From Nocardioides aquaticus (GTDB taxonomy: Bacteria; Actinomycetota; Actinomycetes; Propionibacteriales; Nocardioidaceae), in the NCBI RefSeq assembly GCF_018459925.1, contig NZ_CP075371.1, forward strand, positions 1,364,001 through 1,428,000: 64,000 nucleotides of DNA, in the 5' to 3' direction. The translations under genes and the position numbers were made by a program. Shown here piece after piece: positions 8,679 to 17,638 of the stretch (positions are counted from its first letter, which is position 1; each line of letters opens with the position of its first letter). The notes under the pieces are model-generated. The model saw only the letters and a program-made list of their open reading frames with translations, did no database searches and was not told the DNA's origin.

Positions 8679-9383
8679 TCAGTCGCTCTGGTTGCGGTCG
8701 CGCACGGCGGCGACGGCGGAGACGATGGCCAGCCCGTCGTCCCCGATCCCGTTGACGATCTCCAGCCACCGGCGGTCGGCGTCCTTGGCCCGGTCCCTCG
8801 GCACGAAGAGCTTGCTCGGGGTGCCGAGGAGGAGCGCGGCGAGGAGCAGGGCCGTCCGGTCGTCGGGCACCGACTCACCGAGCAGCGCGGCCCGGACCCG
8901 GGCGACGACCTCGTCCCGGCCCGCGGCGGGAGTCGGGTCCAGCCGGCGGGTCGGGATGACCCCGAGCGTCCTGCCGGTCCCCTCGAGCAGCAGCCCCTCG
9001 GCGACCAGGCGCGTGGCGACCTGGTCGTCGCGGGGGAGGAGGATGACGTTCCGCGCCACCGTGCGCCCGACACCTCCGGCGTCGAGGCCACGCAGCGCGG
9101 AGTCGAGGTCGGGGTCCCCGAGCGGGGCCGAGTCGAGGACCCGGTAGCGGGCCTTCCTGCCCGCGCCCGCGACCGAGATCCTGCCCTCGTGCGCCAGCTC
9201 CAGCAGGACCGCGGCGGCGACCACGTACCTGGCGTTGTTGTTCCAGCGTTTGCCGGTGGCCGGGTTGATCGCGGCCAGCAGCGCCTGCCTGGCCAGGGGG
9301 ACCACGGTGCGGTCCAGGGGCGGGGAGTGGGCCTCGGTGGGACGGTCCGTACCGCCCAAGGCCTTGCGCAACCGCTGCAGCAC
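8679..9383 (-). CDS. GPP34 family protein, copy 3
   Basis: The 234-residue product is a close paralog of copy 1: it shares RTVVPLARQALLAAINPATG, the helix NARYVVAAAVLLELAHEGR, PLGDPDLDSALRGL and PDDRTALLLAALL. The GTG at 9383 is preferred over the frame start at 9428 because GGAGG lies 7 bases upstream and the N-terminus VLQRLRKALG aligns with copy 1. It follows copy 4 by 97 bases, probably as one transcript. The pair copy 3/copy 4 mirrors the pair copy 1/copy 2. Confidence 0.75.
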   Translation of the reverse strand: MLQRLRKALGGTDRPTEAHSPPLDRTVVPLARQALLAAINPATGKRWNNNARYVVAAAVLLELAHEGRISVAGAGRKARYRVLDSAPLGDPDLDSALRGLDAGGVGRTVARNVILLPRDDQVATRLVAEGLLLEGTGRTLGVIPTRRLDPTPAAGRDEVVARVRAALLGESVPDDRTALLLAALLLGTPSKLFVPRDRAKDADRRWLEIVNGIGDDGLAIVSAVAAVRDRNQSD

Positions 9384-9480
9384 GTCGTTACCTCCGGGAT
9401 CGGTCGGGACGGTCGGGGCGGTCGGCATACAGCAGCACGAAGGGCCGGGGTCACCCTGGACGCGGCCGGGGCGCCACGGG

Positions 9481-10194
9481 TCAGAGCGTCGTGCTGTCGG
9501 CGTTGCCGCTCACGACCGCAGCCTTGATCGCGGCGACGAGTCTCTGCTCGTGCTCCGGCAGGCCCTCCAGGATCTCCCGGGCGCGGCAGTCGGCCGCCTT
9601 GACGTGCTGCCGGCCGACCCAGTGCTTGAGGTTCGTGCTCGACAGCAGCACCACGACCAGCATCGCGGTCCGCTCATCGGGCACCGACTCGCCGAGCAGG
9701 GCGCTCCGCAGACGCCCCACGACCTCGTCCCGTCGCGCCGAGGGCGCGGGGTACCGGCGGGTGACGCTGAACATCCCGAGCTTCTGCTGCGACTCCTCCG
9801 TGACCTCGTCGGCGGCGACGAGGCGGTCGAGGACCTGGTCGGACGTGGGGAGGAGCTCGACCAGGCGGGACACCTTGTTCCCGAACACCCCGGTCTCGAC
9901 GGCCAGCAGCGCGTCGTCCAGCTCGGCGTCGCCGAGGGGGGTGAGGTCCCGCACGGTGACGCGTGACTTCCTGCCGTCCCCCGAGACCTCGAGCCGTCCC
10001 TCCCGGACCAGCTCGAGCAGGAGCGCCCCGGGCACGGCGGCGCGACCGAACGGCATGAGCTTACCCTCCTCGGGGTCGAGCGCCGCGACCACCAGGTCAC
10101 GCGCGACCGACGGGACTCCGCGCGGGGGTGCCGCGGTGAAGCTCTCCTCGGCGTCCTCGAGGGCCTCCCGTGCCTTGCGCAGCCGACCCAGCAT
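9481..10194 (-). CDS. GPP34 family protein, copy 4
   Basis: The 237-residue product is the most diverged of the four, with an acidic N-terminal helix (residues 5-20), VVAALDPEEGK, LLLELVREGR, PLGDAELDDAL, QVLDRLV and PDERTAMLVVVLL. The ATG at 10194 has GGAGG upstream. It is the first gene of the second GPP34 pair and lies 131 bases beyond the LCP gene. Its upstream DNA (10232-10325) is the block duplicated in front of the RHS gene, so both operons may share the same promoter type. Confidence 0.72.
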   Translation of the reverse strand: MLGRLRKAREALEDAEESFTAAPPRGVPSVARDLVVAALDPEEGKLMPFGRAAVPGALLLELVREGRLEVSGDGRKSRVTVRDLTPLGDAELDDALLAVETGVFGNKVSRLVELLPTSDQVLDRLVAADEVTEESQQKLGMFSVTRRYPAPSARRDEVVGRLRSALLGESVPDERTAMLVVVLLSSTNLKHWVGRQHVKAADCRAREILEGLPEHEQRLVAAIKAAVVSGNADSTTL

Positions 10195-10231
10195 CCGTGT
10201 ACGTCCTCCTGCCGCGCTTCCCCGTCCGGCC

Positions 10232-10538
10232 GTGTCCCGAGCGTCGCCGCCGGCGGCCAGTGTCACCCCTCGTCCGGGTGGCTGCTTCCCCTCACGCCGA
10301 ACTCGGTCGACCGGTCTGGACGGGCTCAGGCGCAGAGGCCGGCGGCCAGGCGGGCCGTGCGCTGGGCCTCGGACTGGCCCGGGTCGGACTCGGGGACCCG
10401 GGTGCCGGGTGCGTCCGGGCTGCCGCTGGGCCCTCCCGGGCTGCCGGACGGCGTGCCGGTGGGGGTCCCGACGTCGTCCGCGGCGGTGAGGCTGCCCTCG
10501 GCCAGGCCGCCGCCGAGGGGGCGGTCGGCGCGGATGAG
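10232..10538. repeat. Parent copy of the segmental duplication at 8094-8366
   Basis: This holds the region upstream of GPP34 copy 4 and the last 70 or so codons of the intact LCP gene. It is taken as the parent copy because the LCP gene is complete here. The duplicate lacks an internal piece of the tail (about 10357-10398). Confidence 0.8.
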
Positions 10539-11587
10539 CTTCCACAGCTGGTCGGCCTGGTCGGTCCAGACCAGGCGGTTGGGATCGGGCTCGTAGGCCG
10601 CGATCGGCACCGTGATGAAGCTGATGTCGGTCAGCCCGGTGTCGCGGAACTGCATCGACAGGTCGACCAGGCGCCCGATGGAGTCGAGGTCCTCGTCGAC
10701 GACGATCGACGACGTCGCGGCGTCGAGGAAGTCGAAGACCCGGGTCGGGCGCGAGAGCGTGCCGGCGGAGACGACCTTGTTGACCATGGAGGCGATGAAC
10801 GCCTGCTGCCGCTTCATCCGGCCGATGTCACCGGTGGCCGACAGCACGGTCCGCTCGCGGACGTAGTTGAGGGCCTGCTGGCCGGTCAGGGTCTGCACGC
10901 CGGCGTCGAAGTAGATGTCGTGCTCCGGGTCGACCACGTCCTCGGGGATGCACACCTCGACGCCCTTGACGGCCTCGACCATGTCCTTGAAGCCGTTGAA
11001 GTCGAGCACCATGTAGTGGTCGATGTAGACCCCCGTCAGCGACTCGACCATCTGCACGGTGCACTGCGGGCCGCCGAGCGCGAAGGCGGTGTTGAACATC
11101 TGCAGCTCGCCCCCGGGCACCATCCCGTCCTCGGTGCGGCAGTCGGGCCGCGTCACCAGCGCGTCCCGGGGCAGGCTCACGCCGTACGCCTCCTGCCGGT
11201 CGGCGGAGACGTGCAGCAGGATCGTGGTGTCCGACCCACCGCCGCCGGACTCGCCGTCGATCGAGTTGCCCTCGCCCTCGCGGGAGTCCGACCCCATCAC
11301 CAGCACGTTCATCGGCTGCAGGTCGGCCTCCTCGTCCTCGGCCGGGGCCTGGACGAGGTGGTTGATCGCCTCGCCCTCGGCGATGTTGCCGTCGAGGCTG
11401 CGGTAGGCGAGCACGACGACGAGCGCGGTGACCATCGCGAGCACGACCTGGCTGGCCAGGATGACGGTCCACAGGCGCCGGCGGTGGTGCGGCGCGACGG
11501 GGGCGGCGGTGCCGGGGGACGCGGCGCTGGGGAGGGGGAAGCAGACGCGCCGGCACCGGCCGGCGTCCGCTCGTCGTCGACGGCCAC
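10326..11587 (-). CDS. LytR-CpsA-Psr (LCP) family wall polymer ligase, probable frameshift near N-terminus
   Basis: LCP enzymes move lipid-linked glycopolymers onto peptidoglycan at the outer face of the membrane. The sequence shows one membrane helix (LWTVILASQVVLAMVTALVV), then the LCP core: VLVMGSDSR, GGSDTTILLHV, SLPRDALV, a FNTAFALGG segment and ALNYVRERT. The tail is proline/glycine-rich. The frame has no usable start upstream of the helix. The only good start, GTG at 11587 (MAVDDERTPAGAGA), lies in another frame; one missing base in a C-rich stretch (about 11500-11540) would join them. This is either an assembly error or a real mutation. Confidence 0.8.
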
Positions 11588-11725
11588 GGCCCCAGTGTTG
11601 CCTATGGGCGGTGGGTCCCGGGGGCGCTTCGGCGCGTCGGGGTGCGACGGTGCAGGTCAGCGCCCCGTGCCGTCGTGTCCGAATCCCGCCAGCCAGGGTG
11701 GGGAGGGGGCGGGCAGGATGGGTGC

Positions 11726-13309
11726 GTGACCACCACGGACGAGCCTCCCGCAGCGCCCGACGGGCTGGACCCGCAGGCCTGCTACCGGGTGGTGGAGTCG
11801 CGCGACCCCCGGTTCGACGGGGTGTTCTGGACCGCCGTGCGCACGACCGGGATCTACTGCCGCCCGTCCTGCCCGGCGCGGACGCCGGCGGCACGCAACG
11901 TGACCTTCCACGCGAGCGCGGCGGCGGCGCAGGCGGCGGGCTACCGCGCCTGCCGGCGCTGCCGTCCCGACGCCTCTCCTGGGAGCCCGGACTGGGACGT
12001 CGCCGCGACCACGGCCGGTCGGGCCATGCGGCTGATCGCCGACGGGGTGGTCGACCGGGAGGGCGTGCCCGGGCTGGCCGGACGGCTCGGCTACACCCCC
12101 CGCCACCTGACCCGCCTGCTCGGCGACGAGCTCGGGGCCGGGCCCCTGGCGCTGGCCCGGGCGCGGCGCGCGCAGACCGCGCGGACCCTGGTCGAGCGCA
12201 CCGACCTCCCGCTGACCGACGTCGCGCACGCCGCCGGCTTCGCCAGCGTGCGGCAGTTCAACCAGACCGTGCTGGACGTCTACGCAGCGACCCCCGGCGA
12301 GCTGCGCTCACGCCGCGGACGCACGGTTCCGGGTGGCGGGCGCGGGGCGGTGCGTGAGGACCTGGACCCGCCCGGTGCGCTGACGCTGAGGCTGCCGGTG
12401 CGCACCCCCTTCGCCGGCCGCGAGCTGCTGGGCTTCCTGGCCTACCACGTGGTCCCGGGGGTCGAGACCGCCGGACCGGGCTGGTACGCCCGCACCCTCG
12501 ACCTGCCCCACGCCCCCGGGACGGTCCGTGTCCTGCTCGACGACCCGGACCCCGGCCCGGGCACGGCGACCGTCGAGGCCGTCTTCGGTCTCGGCGACCT
12601 GCGCGACCTGCCCGCCGCGGTGGAACGCGTCCGCCGGATGCTCGACGCCGACGCCGACCCCGCGGTGGTCGACCGCCACCTCGGCGAGGACGACGTGCTC
12701 GCGCCCCTGGTCGCGGCCCGCCCGGGGTTGCGCGTGCCCGGACAGGTCGACGGTGACGAGACCGCGGTCCGCACCGTGGTCGGCCAGCAGGTCAGCGTGG
12801 TCGGGGCGCGCACCGTGACCGCACGGATGGTGCAGGCGCACGGGCGCGCGGTGACCACGGGCGTTCCGGGCCTGACGCACCTGTTCCCGCGGGCCGACGT
12901 GCTGGCGGCGGTCGACCCGGAGACGCTGCCGATGCCGCGCGCCCGGGGCCGGGCGCTGGTCGGGCTGTGCGCCGCGCTCGCCGAGGGGCGGGTCCGGCTC
13001 GACCGGGGCGTCGCCCGCGCGGACACCCGGGCGGCGATGCTGGCGCTGAAGGGCATCGGGCCCTGGACGGCCGACTACGTCGCGATGCGCGCCCTCGGCG
13101 ACCCGGACGTCTTCCTGCCGACCGACATCGGCGTGCGCAACGCCCTGAGCGGGCTCGGGCAGGACCCCGCGACCCTCCTGCCGCAGGTCACCGGTGACGG
13201 CGGCCGCTGGGCGCCGTGGCGCTCGACCGCGCTGATGCACCTGTGGGCCACCGTCATCCCGGCCCTGCCCGACCCCGACCGCGACCCCGACCGACCCGAG
13301 GAGACCTGA
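11726..13309 (+). CDS. Ada-type regulator fused to AlkA 3-methyladenine DNA glycosylase
   Basis: The 527-residue product has three modules. Residues 1-85 form the Ada zinc-binding domain with four cysteines (YCRPSC and CRRC), which senses methyl phosphotriesters. Residues about 95-195 form an AraC-type HTH. Residues about 215-520 form an AlkA-like glycosylase with the helix-hairpin-helix [14 protein letters not shown] and the catalytic Asp near FLPTD. It would both activate the adaptive response and excise alkylated bases. GTG 11726 is chosen because the Ada domain begins soon after. The methyltransferase domain of classical Ada is absent; the next gene, one base downstream, supplies it. Confidence 0.92.
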   Translation: MTTTDEPPAAPDGLDPQACYRVVESRDPRFDGVFWTAVRTTGIYCRPSCPARTPAARNVTFHASAAAAQAAGYRACRRCRPDASPGSPDWDVAATTAGRAMRLIADGVVDREGVPGLAGRLGYTPRHLTRLLGDELGAGPLALARARRAQTARTLVERTDLPLTDVAHAAGFASVRQFNQTVLDVYAATPGELRSRRGRTVPGGGRGAVREDLDPPGALTLRLPVRTPFAGRELLGFLAYHVVPGVETAGPGWYARTLDLPHAPGTVRVLLDDPDPGPGTATVEAVFGLGDLRDLPAAVERVRRMLDADADPAVVDRHLGEDDVLAPLVAARPGLRVPGQVDGDETAVRTVVGQQVSVVGARTVTARMVQAHGRAVTTGVPGLTHLFPRADVLAAVDPETLPMPRARGRALVGLCAALAEGRVRLDRGVARADTRAAMLALKGIGPWTADYVAMRALGDPDVFLPTDIGVRNALSGLGQDPATLLPQVTGDGGRWAPWRSTALMHLWATVIPALPDPDRDPDRPEET

Positions 13310-13310
13310 C

Positions 13311-13793
13311 ATGTGGACCGTGACCGACAGCCCGGTCGGACCGCTGCGGCTCGTGGAGCACCACGGCGCGCTGACCCACGTCGAGTTCGCCCCCCACGGC
13401 CCGGCCGCCGACGGCCGCCCCCGCGGGACCGAGGACGACCAGGTGCCCGTGCTGGTGGAGGCCGCCGCACAGCTGGCGGCGTACTTCGCCGGCGACCTGA
13501 AGGACTTCGACCTCCCCCTGGACCCCGGCGGCACGCCGTTCCAGCAACGCGTCTGGGAGGCGCTGCGCGGGATCGGCTGGGGCGAGACCGCGACCTACGG
13601 CGCGGTGGCGGTGCGGCTCGGGATGACCCCGGCGGCGTCGCGGGCCGTCGGCCTCGCGAACGGGCGCAACCCGATCCCGATCGTGGTTCCGTGCCACCGC
13701 GTGATCGGCGCCAACGGCACCCTCACCGGGTACGCCGGGGGCCTGGAGCGCAAGCAGGTCCTCCTCGACCTGGAGACCCACGCCTTGTTCTGA
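13311..13793 (+). CDS. ogt: Methylated-DNA-[protein]-cysteine S-methyltransferase
   Basis: This 160-residue enzyme repairs O6-methylguanine by irreversible transfer of the methyl group to its own cysteine. The active site PCHRVIG puts the acceptor at Cys128. The HTH-like [24 protein letters not shown] and the [10 protein letters not shown] segment before it are typical of Ogt/MGMT. The ATG starts one base after the stop of the Ada/AlkA gene, so the two are surely one operon for alkylation damage. Confidence 0.95.
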   Translation: MWTVTDSPVGPLRLVEHHGALTHVEFAPHGPAADGRPRGTEDDQVPVLVEAAAQLAAYFAGDLKDFDLPLDPGGTPFQQRVWEALRGIGWGETATYGAVAVRLGMTPAASRAVGLANGRNPIPIVVPCHRVIGANGTLTGYAGGLERKQVLLDLETHALF

Positions 13794-13796
13794 CCC

Positions 13797-13859
13797 GCCG
13801 AGATGACGCTCGCGGACAGCCGAGATGACGCTCGCGGCGCGTCGAGGTGACGGTTGCGG
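13797..13859. repeat. Three 19-bp direct repeats, 22-bp period
   Basis: GCCGAGATGACGCTCGCGG occurs exactly at 13797-13815 and 13819-13837, and a diverged third copy (GTCGAGGTGACGGTTGCGG) at 13841-13859. The repeats fill the gap between the convergent ogt and IclR-type genes. They may be operator sites or a short slippage repeat; there is no strong stem, so a terminator is unlikely. Confidence 0.75.
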
Positions 13860-13862
13860 CGC

Positions 13863-14591
13863 TCAGGAGCCGGCCGCGGCGGCCCGCCGCAGCGACTCCG
13901 AGAGCCGCTCGGCGGCGGCGAGCACCGCGGGGGCGTGCATCCGGCCGGGCTGGCGCGAGAGCCGCTCGAGCGGGCCCGAGACCGACACCGCCGCGATCAC
14001 CTTGCCGCCGGGGGACCGGACGGGCGCCGAGACCGAGGCGACGCCCTGCTCGCGCTCGCCCACCGACTGCGCCCACCCGCGCCGGCGGATGCCCGAGAGG
14101 GCGGCGGCGGAGAACGCCGCCTCCTGCAGGCCCCGGTGCACACGGTCGGGGTCCTCCCAGGCCAGCAGGACCTGGGCCGCCGAGCCGGCCCGCATCGTCA
14201 GCTGCGAGCCGATCGGGATGGTGTCGCGCAGTCCGGAGGGCCGCTCGGCGGCGGCCACGCAGATCCGTGCCTCGCCCTGGCGCCGCCAGAGCTGGGCCGA
14301 CTCGCCGGTGATGTCGCGCAGCCGGGCCAGGACCGGACCTGCGGTCGCCAGGAGGCGGTCCTCGCCCGCGGCGGCCGACAGCTCGGCGAGGCGGGGGCCG
14401 AGCACGAAGCGACCCTGCAGGTCACGGGCGACCAGACGGTGGTGCTCGAGGGCCACGGCCAGGCGGTGCGCGGTCGGCCGGGCGAGGCCGGTGCCGGCCA
14501 CCAGGCCGGCCAGCGTCGCCGGGCCCGACTCCAGCGCGGTCAGCACGAGCGCGGCCTTGTCGAGCACGCCGACGCCACTGGATGTGTCCAT
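13863..14591 (-). CDS. ndgR: IclR family regulator of the NdgR type (leucine/amino acid control)
   Basis: The 242-residue product closely resembles Streptomyces NdgR. It has an N-terminal winged helix ([17 protein letters not shown], then [17 protein letters not shown]) and a C-terminal effector domain ([29 protein letters not shown]). NdgR-type proteins control leuCD and other amino acid genes. The ATG at 14591 is chosen because the family starts [11 protein letters not shown]. It is divergent from leuC, with 101 bases between the start codons, the standard arrangement for this regulator. Confidence 0.88.
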   Translation of the reverse strand: MDTSSGVGVLDKAALVLTALESGPATLAGLVAGTGLARPTAHRLAVALEHHRLVARDLQGRFVLGPRLAELSAAAGEDRLLATAGPVLARLRDITGESAQLWRRQGEARICVAAAERPSGLRDTIPIGSQLTMRAGSAAQVLLAWEDPDRVHRGLQEAAFSAAALSGIRRRGWAQSVGEREQGVASVSAPVRSPGGKVIAAVSVSGPLERLSRQPGRMHAPAVLAAAERLSESLRRAAAAGS

Positions 14592-14692
14592 ATGGCAATA
14601 CTGCCGTCTCACTTCCTGGGACGCAAGTACTACGATGTCCCGGTACCGGGCCGCCCCACGGCCCATCCCGCGACACAGCACGAGGAGCACCC
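14592..14692. promoter_or_regulatory. Divergent ndgR-leuC control region
   Basis: These 101 bases separate the two start codons and must hold both promoters. A TACGAT -10-like hexamer (about 14630-14635) faces leuC, and GAGGAG lies before the leuC ATG. On the minus strand CAGTAT sits 6 bases before the ndgR ATG, so ndgR may be leaderless. NdgR itself is expected to bind here; the exact operator cannot be fixed from one sequence. Confidence 0.5.
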
Positions 14693-16093
14693 ATGGGCAG
14701 GACACTGGCCGAGAAGGTCTGGGACGAGCACGTCGTCCGCGCGACCCCCGGGGAGCCCGACCTCCTCTACATCGACCTCCACCTCATCCACGAGGTGACC
14801 TCGCCGCAGGCCTTCGACGGCCTGCGCCTGGCCGGTCGTACGGTCCGCCGCCCCGACCTCACCATCGCCACCGAGGACCACAACGTCCCGACGGTCGACT
14901 GGGACAAGCCGATCGCCGACCCCGTCTCCCGCACCCAGGTCGAGACGCTGCGCCGCAACTGCGCGGAGTTCGGCGTGCGCCTGCACCCGCTCGGCGACGT
15001 CGAGCAGGGCATCGTGCACGTGGTCGGCCCGCAGCTCGGCCTGACCCAGCCGGGGATGACGATCGTGTGCGGCGACTCCCACACCTCCACCCACGGCGCC
15101 TTCGGCGCGCTGGCCTTCGGCATCGGCACCAGCGAGGTCGAGCACGTCCTGGCCACCCAGACCCTCCCGCAGGCCCGTCCGAGGACGATGGCGGTCACCG
15201 TCAACGGCAGCCTGCCGGCCGGCGTCACCGCCAAGGACCTCGTGCTGACCCTGATCACCCACACCGGGACCGGTGGCGGCCAGGGCTACGTCGTGGAGTA
15301 CCGCGGGTCGGCCATCGAGGAGCTCTCGATGGAGGCGCGGATGACGATCTGCAACATGTCCATCGAGTGGGGCGCCAAGGCCGGGATGGTCGCACCCGAC
15401 CAGACCACCTTCGACTACATCGAGGGCCGCCCCGAGGCGCCGACGGGTGCCGACTGGGACGCGGCGGTCGAGCACTGGACCAGCCTGCGCACCGACGACG
15501 ACGCGGAGTTCGACGAGGAGATCGTCCTCGACGCCTCCGTCATGACCCCGTTCGTCACCTGGGGCACCAACCCCGGCCAGGGCGTGCCGCTCGGCGGGAG
15601 CGTGCCGTTCCCCGGTGACTTCGAGGAGGAGGGCGACCGCGTCGCCGCCGAGAACGCGCTGCGATACATGGCCCTGGAGGCCGGCACCCCGATGCGCGAG
15701 GTCGCGGTCGACACCGTCTTCATCGGCTCCTGCACCAACGGGCGCATCGAGGACCTCCGCCTCGCCGCGAGCATCATCGAGGGCCGCACCGTCGACGCCG
15801 ACACCCGCCTCCTGGTCGTCCCGGGTTCGGCCCGGGTCCGGCTGCAGGCCGAGGACGAGGGCCTCGACGTGGTCTTCAAGCAGGCCGGCGCCGAGTGGCG
15901 CGGCGCGGGCTGCTCGATGTGCCTGGGCATGAACCCCGACACCCTCGCCCCGGGCGAGCGCAGCGCCTCGACCTCCAACCGCAACTTCGAGGGCCGGCAG
16001 GGCAAGGGCGGTCGTACGCACCTGGTCTCGATCCCGGTCGCGGCGGCCACCGCCGTGCGCGGCACCCTCTCCTCACCCGCCGACCTGGACTGA
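14693..16093 (+). CDS. leuC: 3-isopropylmalate dehydratase large subunit
   Basis: With LeuD this 466-residue protein isomerises 2-isopropylmalate to 3-isopropylmalate in leucine synthesis. The three [4Fe-4S] ligands are Cys347 ([10 protein letters not shown]), Cys407 and Cys410 ([11 protein letters not shown]), and [14 protein letters not shown] is the substrate-binding motif. Length is normal for bacterial LeuC. The ATG at 14693 has GAGGAG upstream. leuD follows after 12 bases, so the subunits are co-expressed under the divergent IclR-type regulator. Confidence 0.97.
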   Translation: MGRTLAEKVWDEHVVRATPGEPDLLYIDLHLIHEVTSPQAFDGLRLAGRTVRRPDLTIATEDHNVPTVDWDKPIADPVSRTQVETLRRNCAEFGVRLHPLGDVEQGIVHVVGPQLGLTQPGMTIVCGDSHTSTHGAFGALAFGIGTSEVEHVLATQTLPQARPRTMAVTVNGSLPAGVTAKDLVLTLITHTGTGGGQGYVVEYRGSAIEELSMEARMTICNMSIEWGAKAGMVAPDQTTFDYIEGRPEAPTGADWDAAVEHWTSLRTDDDAEFDEEIVLDASVMTPFVTWGTNPGQGVPLGGSVPFPGDFEEEGDRVAAENALRYMALEAGTPMREVAVDTVFIGSCTNGRIEDLRLAASIIEGRTVDADTRLLVVPGSARVRLQAEDEGLDVVFKQAGAEWRGAGCSMCLGMNPDTLAPGERSASTSNRNFEGRQGKGGRTHLVSIPVAAATAVRGTLSSPADLD

Positions 16094-16105
16094 TCGGAGC
16101 CCCTG

Positions 16106-16705
16106 ATGGACGCGTTCACCTCGCACACCGGCGTCGGCGTGCCGCTGCGCCGCAGCAACGTCGACACCGACCAGATCATCCCGGCCGTCTACCTCAAGCG
16201 GGTCACGCGCACCGGCTTCGAGGACGGCCTGTTCGCCGCCTGGCGCGGCGACGCCTCCTTCGTGCTCAACCAGCCGGCGTACGCCGCCGGGTCGGTCCTC
16301 GTCGCCGGTCCCGACTTCGGTACGGGGTCCTCGCGCGAGCACGCCGTGTGGGCGCTGCAGAACTACGGCTTCCGCGCCGTGATCTCCTCGCGCTTCGCCG
16401 ACATCTTCCGCGGCAACTCCGGCAAGGCCGGGCTGGTCGCCGCCCAGGTCGACGAGAAGGTCGTCCAGCGGTTGTGGGACCTGCTCGAGGCCGAGCCGGG
16501 CGCCACGATCACCGTCGACCTGGAGTCGCGCACGGTGCGTGCCGGGGAGGGCCCCGACGCCGTCGAGGACTCCTTCGACATCGACGACTACACGCGTTGG
16601 CGCCTGCTCGAGGGGCTCGACGACGTCAGCATCACGCTGACCCACGACGAGGACATCTCCGCCTTCGAGTCCGGCCGCCCGGTCTGGAAGCCCGCCCTGA
16701 CCTGA
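16106..16705 (+). CDS. leuD: 3-isopropylmalate dehydratase small subunit
   Basis: The 199-residue swivel subunit partners LeuC. The features are the start [32 protein letters not shown], the phosphate-binding loop [14 protein letters not shown] and the segment [14 protein letters not shown]. Length is standard. It ends 10 bases before the stop of a convergent GNAT gene, with no evident hairpin between them. Confidence 0.97.
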   Translation: MDAFTSHTGVGVPLRRSNVDTDQIIPAVYLKRVTRTGFEDGLFAAWRGDASFVLNQPAYAAGSVLVAGPDFGTGSSREHAVWALQNYGFRAVISSRFADIFRGNSGKAGLVAAQVDEKVVQRLWDLLEAEPGATITVDLESRTVRAGEGPDAVEDSFDIDDYTRWRLLEGLDDVSITLTHDEDISAFESGRPVWKPALT

Positions 16706-16715
16706 CCCGGCCCAC

Positions 16716-17450
16716 TCACCGCAGCGCGAGCTGGGTGCACCACGGCTCGAAGCCCAGCCCCTCGGCGACGGCGAGCGAGGCCCGGTTGTCGCTGCGGGCC
16801 CGCCACCGGGCCAGGCCGTGGTGACGCACGGCGTACGCCGCCGCGTGCCGGCCGACCCGGGCGCCCAGGCCCTGGCCGCGCCACGACGGCGCGACCAGCA
16901 CCCCCACGTCACGCGGGGCGCCGTCGAAGGGCGTGAGGTTCGCCGCCGCGACGACCGTGCCCGCGACCACCACCGCGAAGCAGTGGTCGGTGAGCGGGTC
17001 GACGTCCCGGAACCCGGACTCGCCCCACGCGCCCGGCCCCACGCGGTCACGCAGGTCGGTGAGGTCGCGGGGGTCCCAACGACGCACCTCCGGGCTCCCG
17101 GCCGCCAGTGGTGCCGGCGGTGCGCCGGTCGGGTCGTGGTCCAGGTAGGCGTGCACCGAGGGGCCGACCACCCGCAGCCGCCGCTCCCGCGCCAGGGTGC
17201 GCCAGGCCGAGGGCTCCGTACGCCGCCGGGCGTCGTCGAGGAGGTCGTCCTCGGGCTCCTGGGCCCCGGGTGGCAGGGACACGTGGAGGCCGCCTCCCGC
17301 GGACCAGACCACCCACCAGCCGCCGTAGACCGAGAGCGGGCTCGTGGGGGAGTGCGGACGGACCGTGGTGCCGCACCACAGCTCGTCGTCGGGCACACCG
17401 AGCACCCGGGACCACCACCGCTCGACCGAGCGCACCGACCTCTCGCGCAC
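16716..17450 (-). CDS. GNAT family N-acetyltransferase
   Basis: The 244-residue protein has a C-terminal GNAT fold, with DVGVLVAPSWRGQGLGARVG as the acetyl-CoA binding motif A and a following NRASLAVAEGLGFEP segment. The first 110 residues are a separate Trp-rich domain (ERWWSRVLGVPDDELWCG) seen in actinobacterial GNAT proteins. The substrate is unknown. GTG 17450 is chosen since the upstream frame is low-complexity Arg/Gly and the domain begins soon after. It is divergent from hup. Confidence 0.78.
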   Translation of the reverse strand: MRERSVRSVERWWSRVLGVPDDELWCGTTVRPHSPTSPLSVYGGWWVVWSAGGGLHVSLPPGAQEPEDDLLDDARRRTEPSAWRTLARERRLRVVGPSVHAYLDHDPTGAPPAPLAAGSPEVRRWDPRDLTDLRDRVGPGAWGESGFRDVDPLTDHCFAVVVAGTVVAAANLTPFDGAPRDVGVLVAPSWRGQGLGARVGRHAAAYAVRHHGLARWRARSDNRASLAVAEGLGFEPWCTQLALR

Positions 17451-17552
17451 CCCGGCACCGTAGCCCCGGCTCGTCGCACCGGCGGGTCCTCCCTCCCACC
17501 GCCGCCGGCGCCCGCCGAGGCGGTGAGCCGACAAGGACGGTCCCTCGGGTCG

Positions 17553-17582
17553 TTGTGGAGCGGCCCCGCACATCCCTAGGTT
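17553..17582 (+). promoter_or_regulatory. Probable hup promoter
   Basis: TTGTGG (17553-17558) and TAGGTT (17577-17582) are separated by 18 bases, a good match to the housekeeping sigma consensus of actinobacteria (TTGNNN, TANNNT). This leaves a leader of about 50 bases that carries AGGAAGG (17624-17630) before the hup GTG. Confidence 0.6.
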
Positions 17583-17638
17583 GCACGGGACGCCGGTCAA
17601 CAACGTCCGACGGGCACTGCTCCAGGAAGGACACCACC

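Noticed and set aside
8411..8755. A second functional copy of the small membrane protein
   Set aside because: It lacks the N-terminal half, its stop is mutated, and it runs into the antisense of a GPP34 gene.
13797..13859. A possible small CRISPR array
   Set aside because: The repeats are 19 bases with only about 3 bases between them, far too short for spacers, and no cas genes are near.
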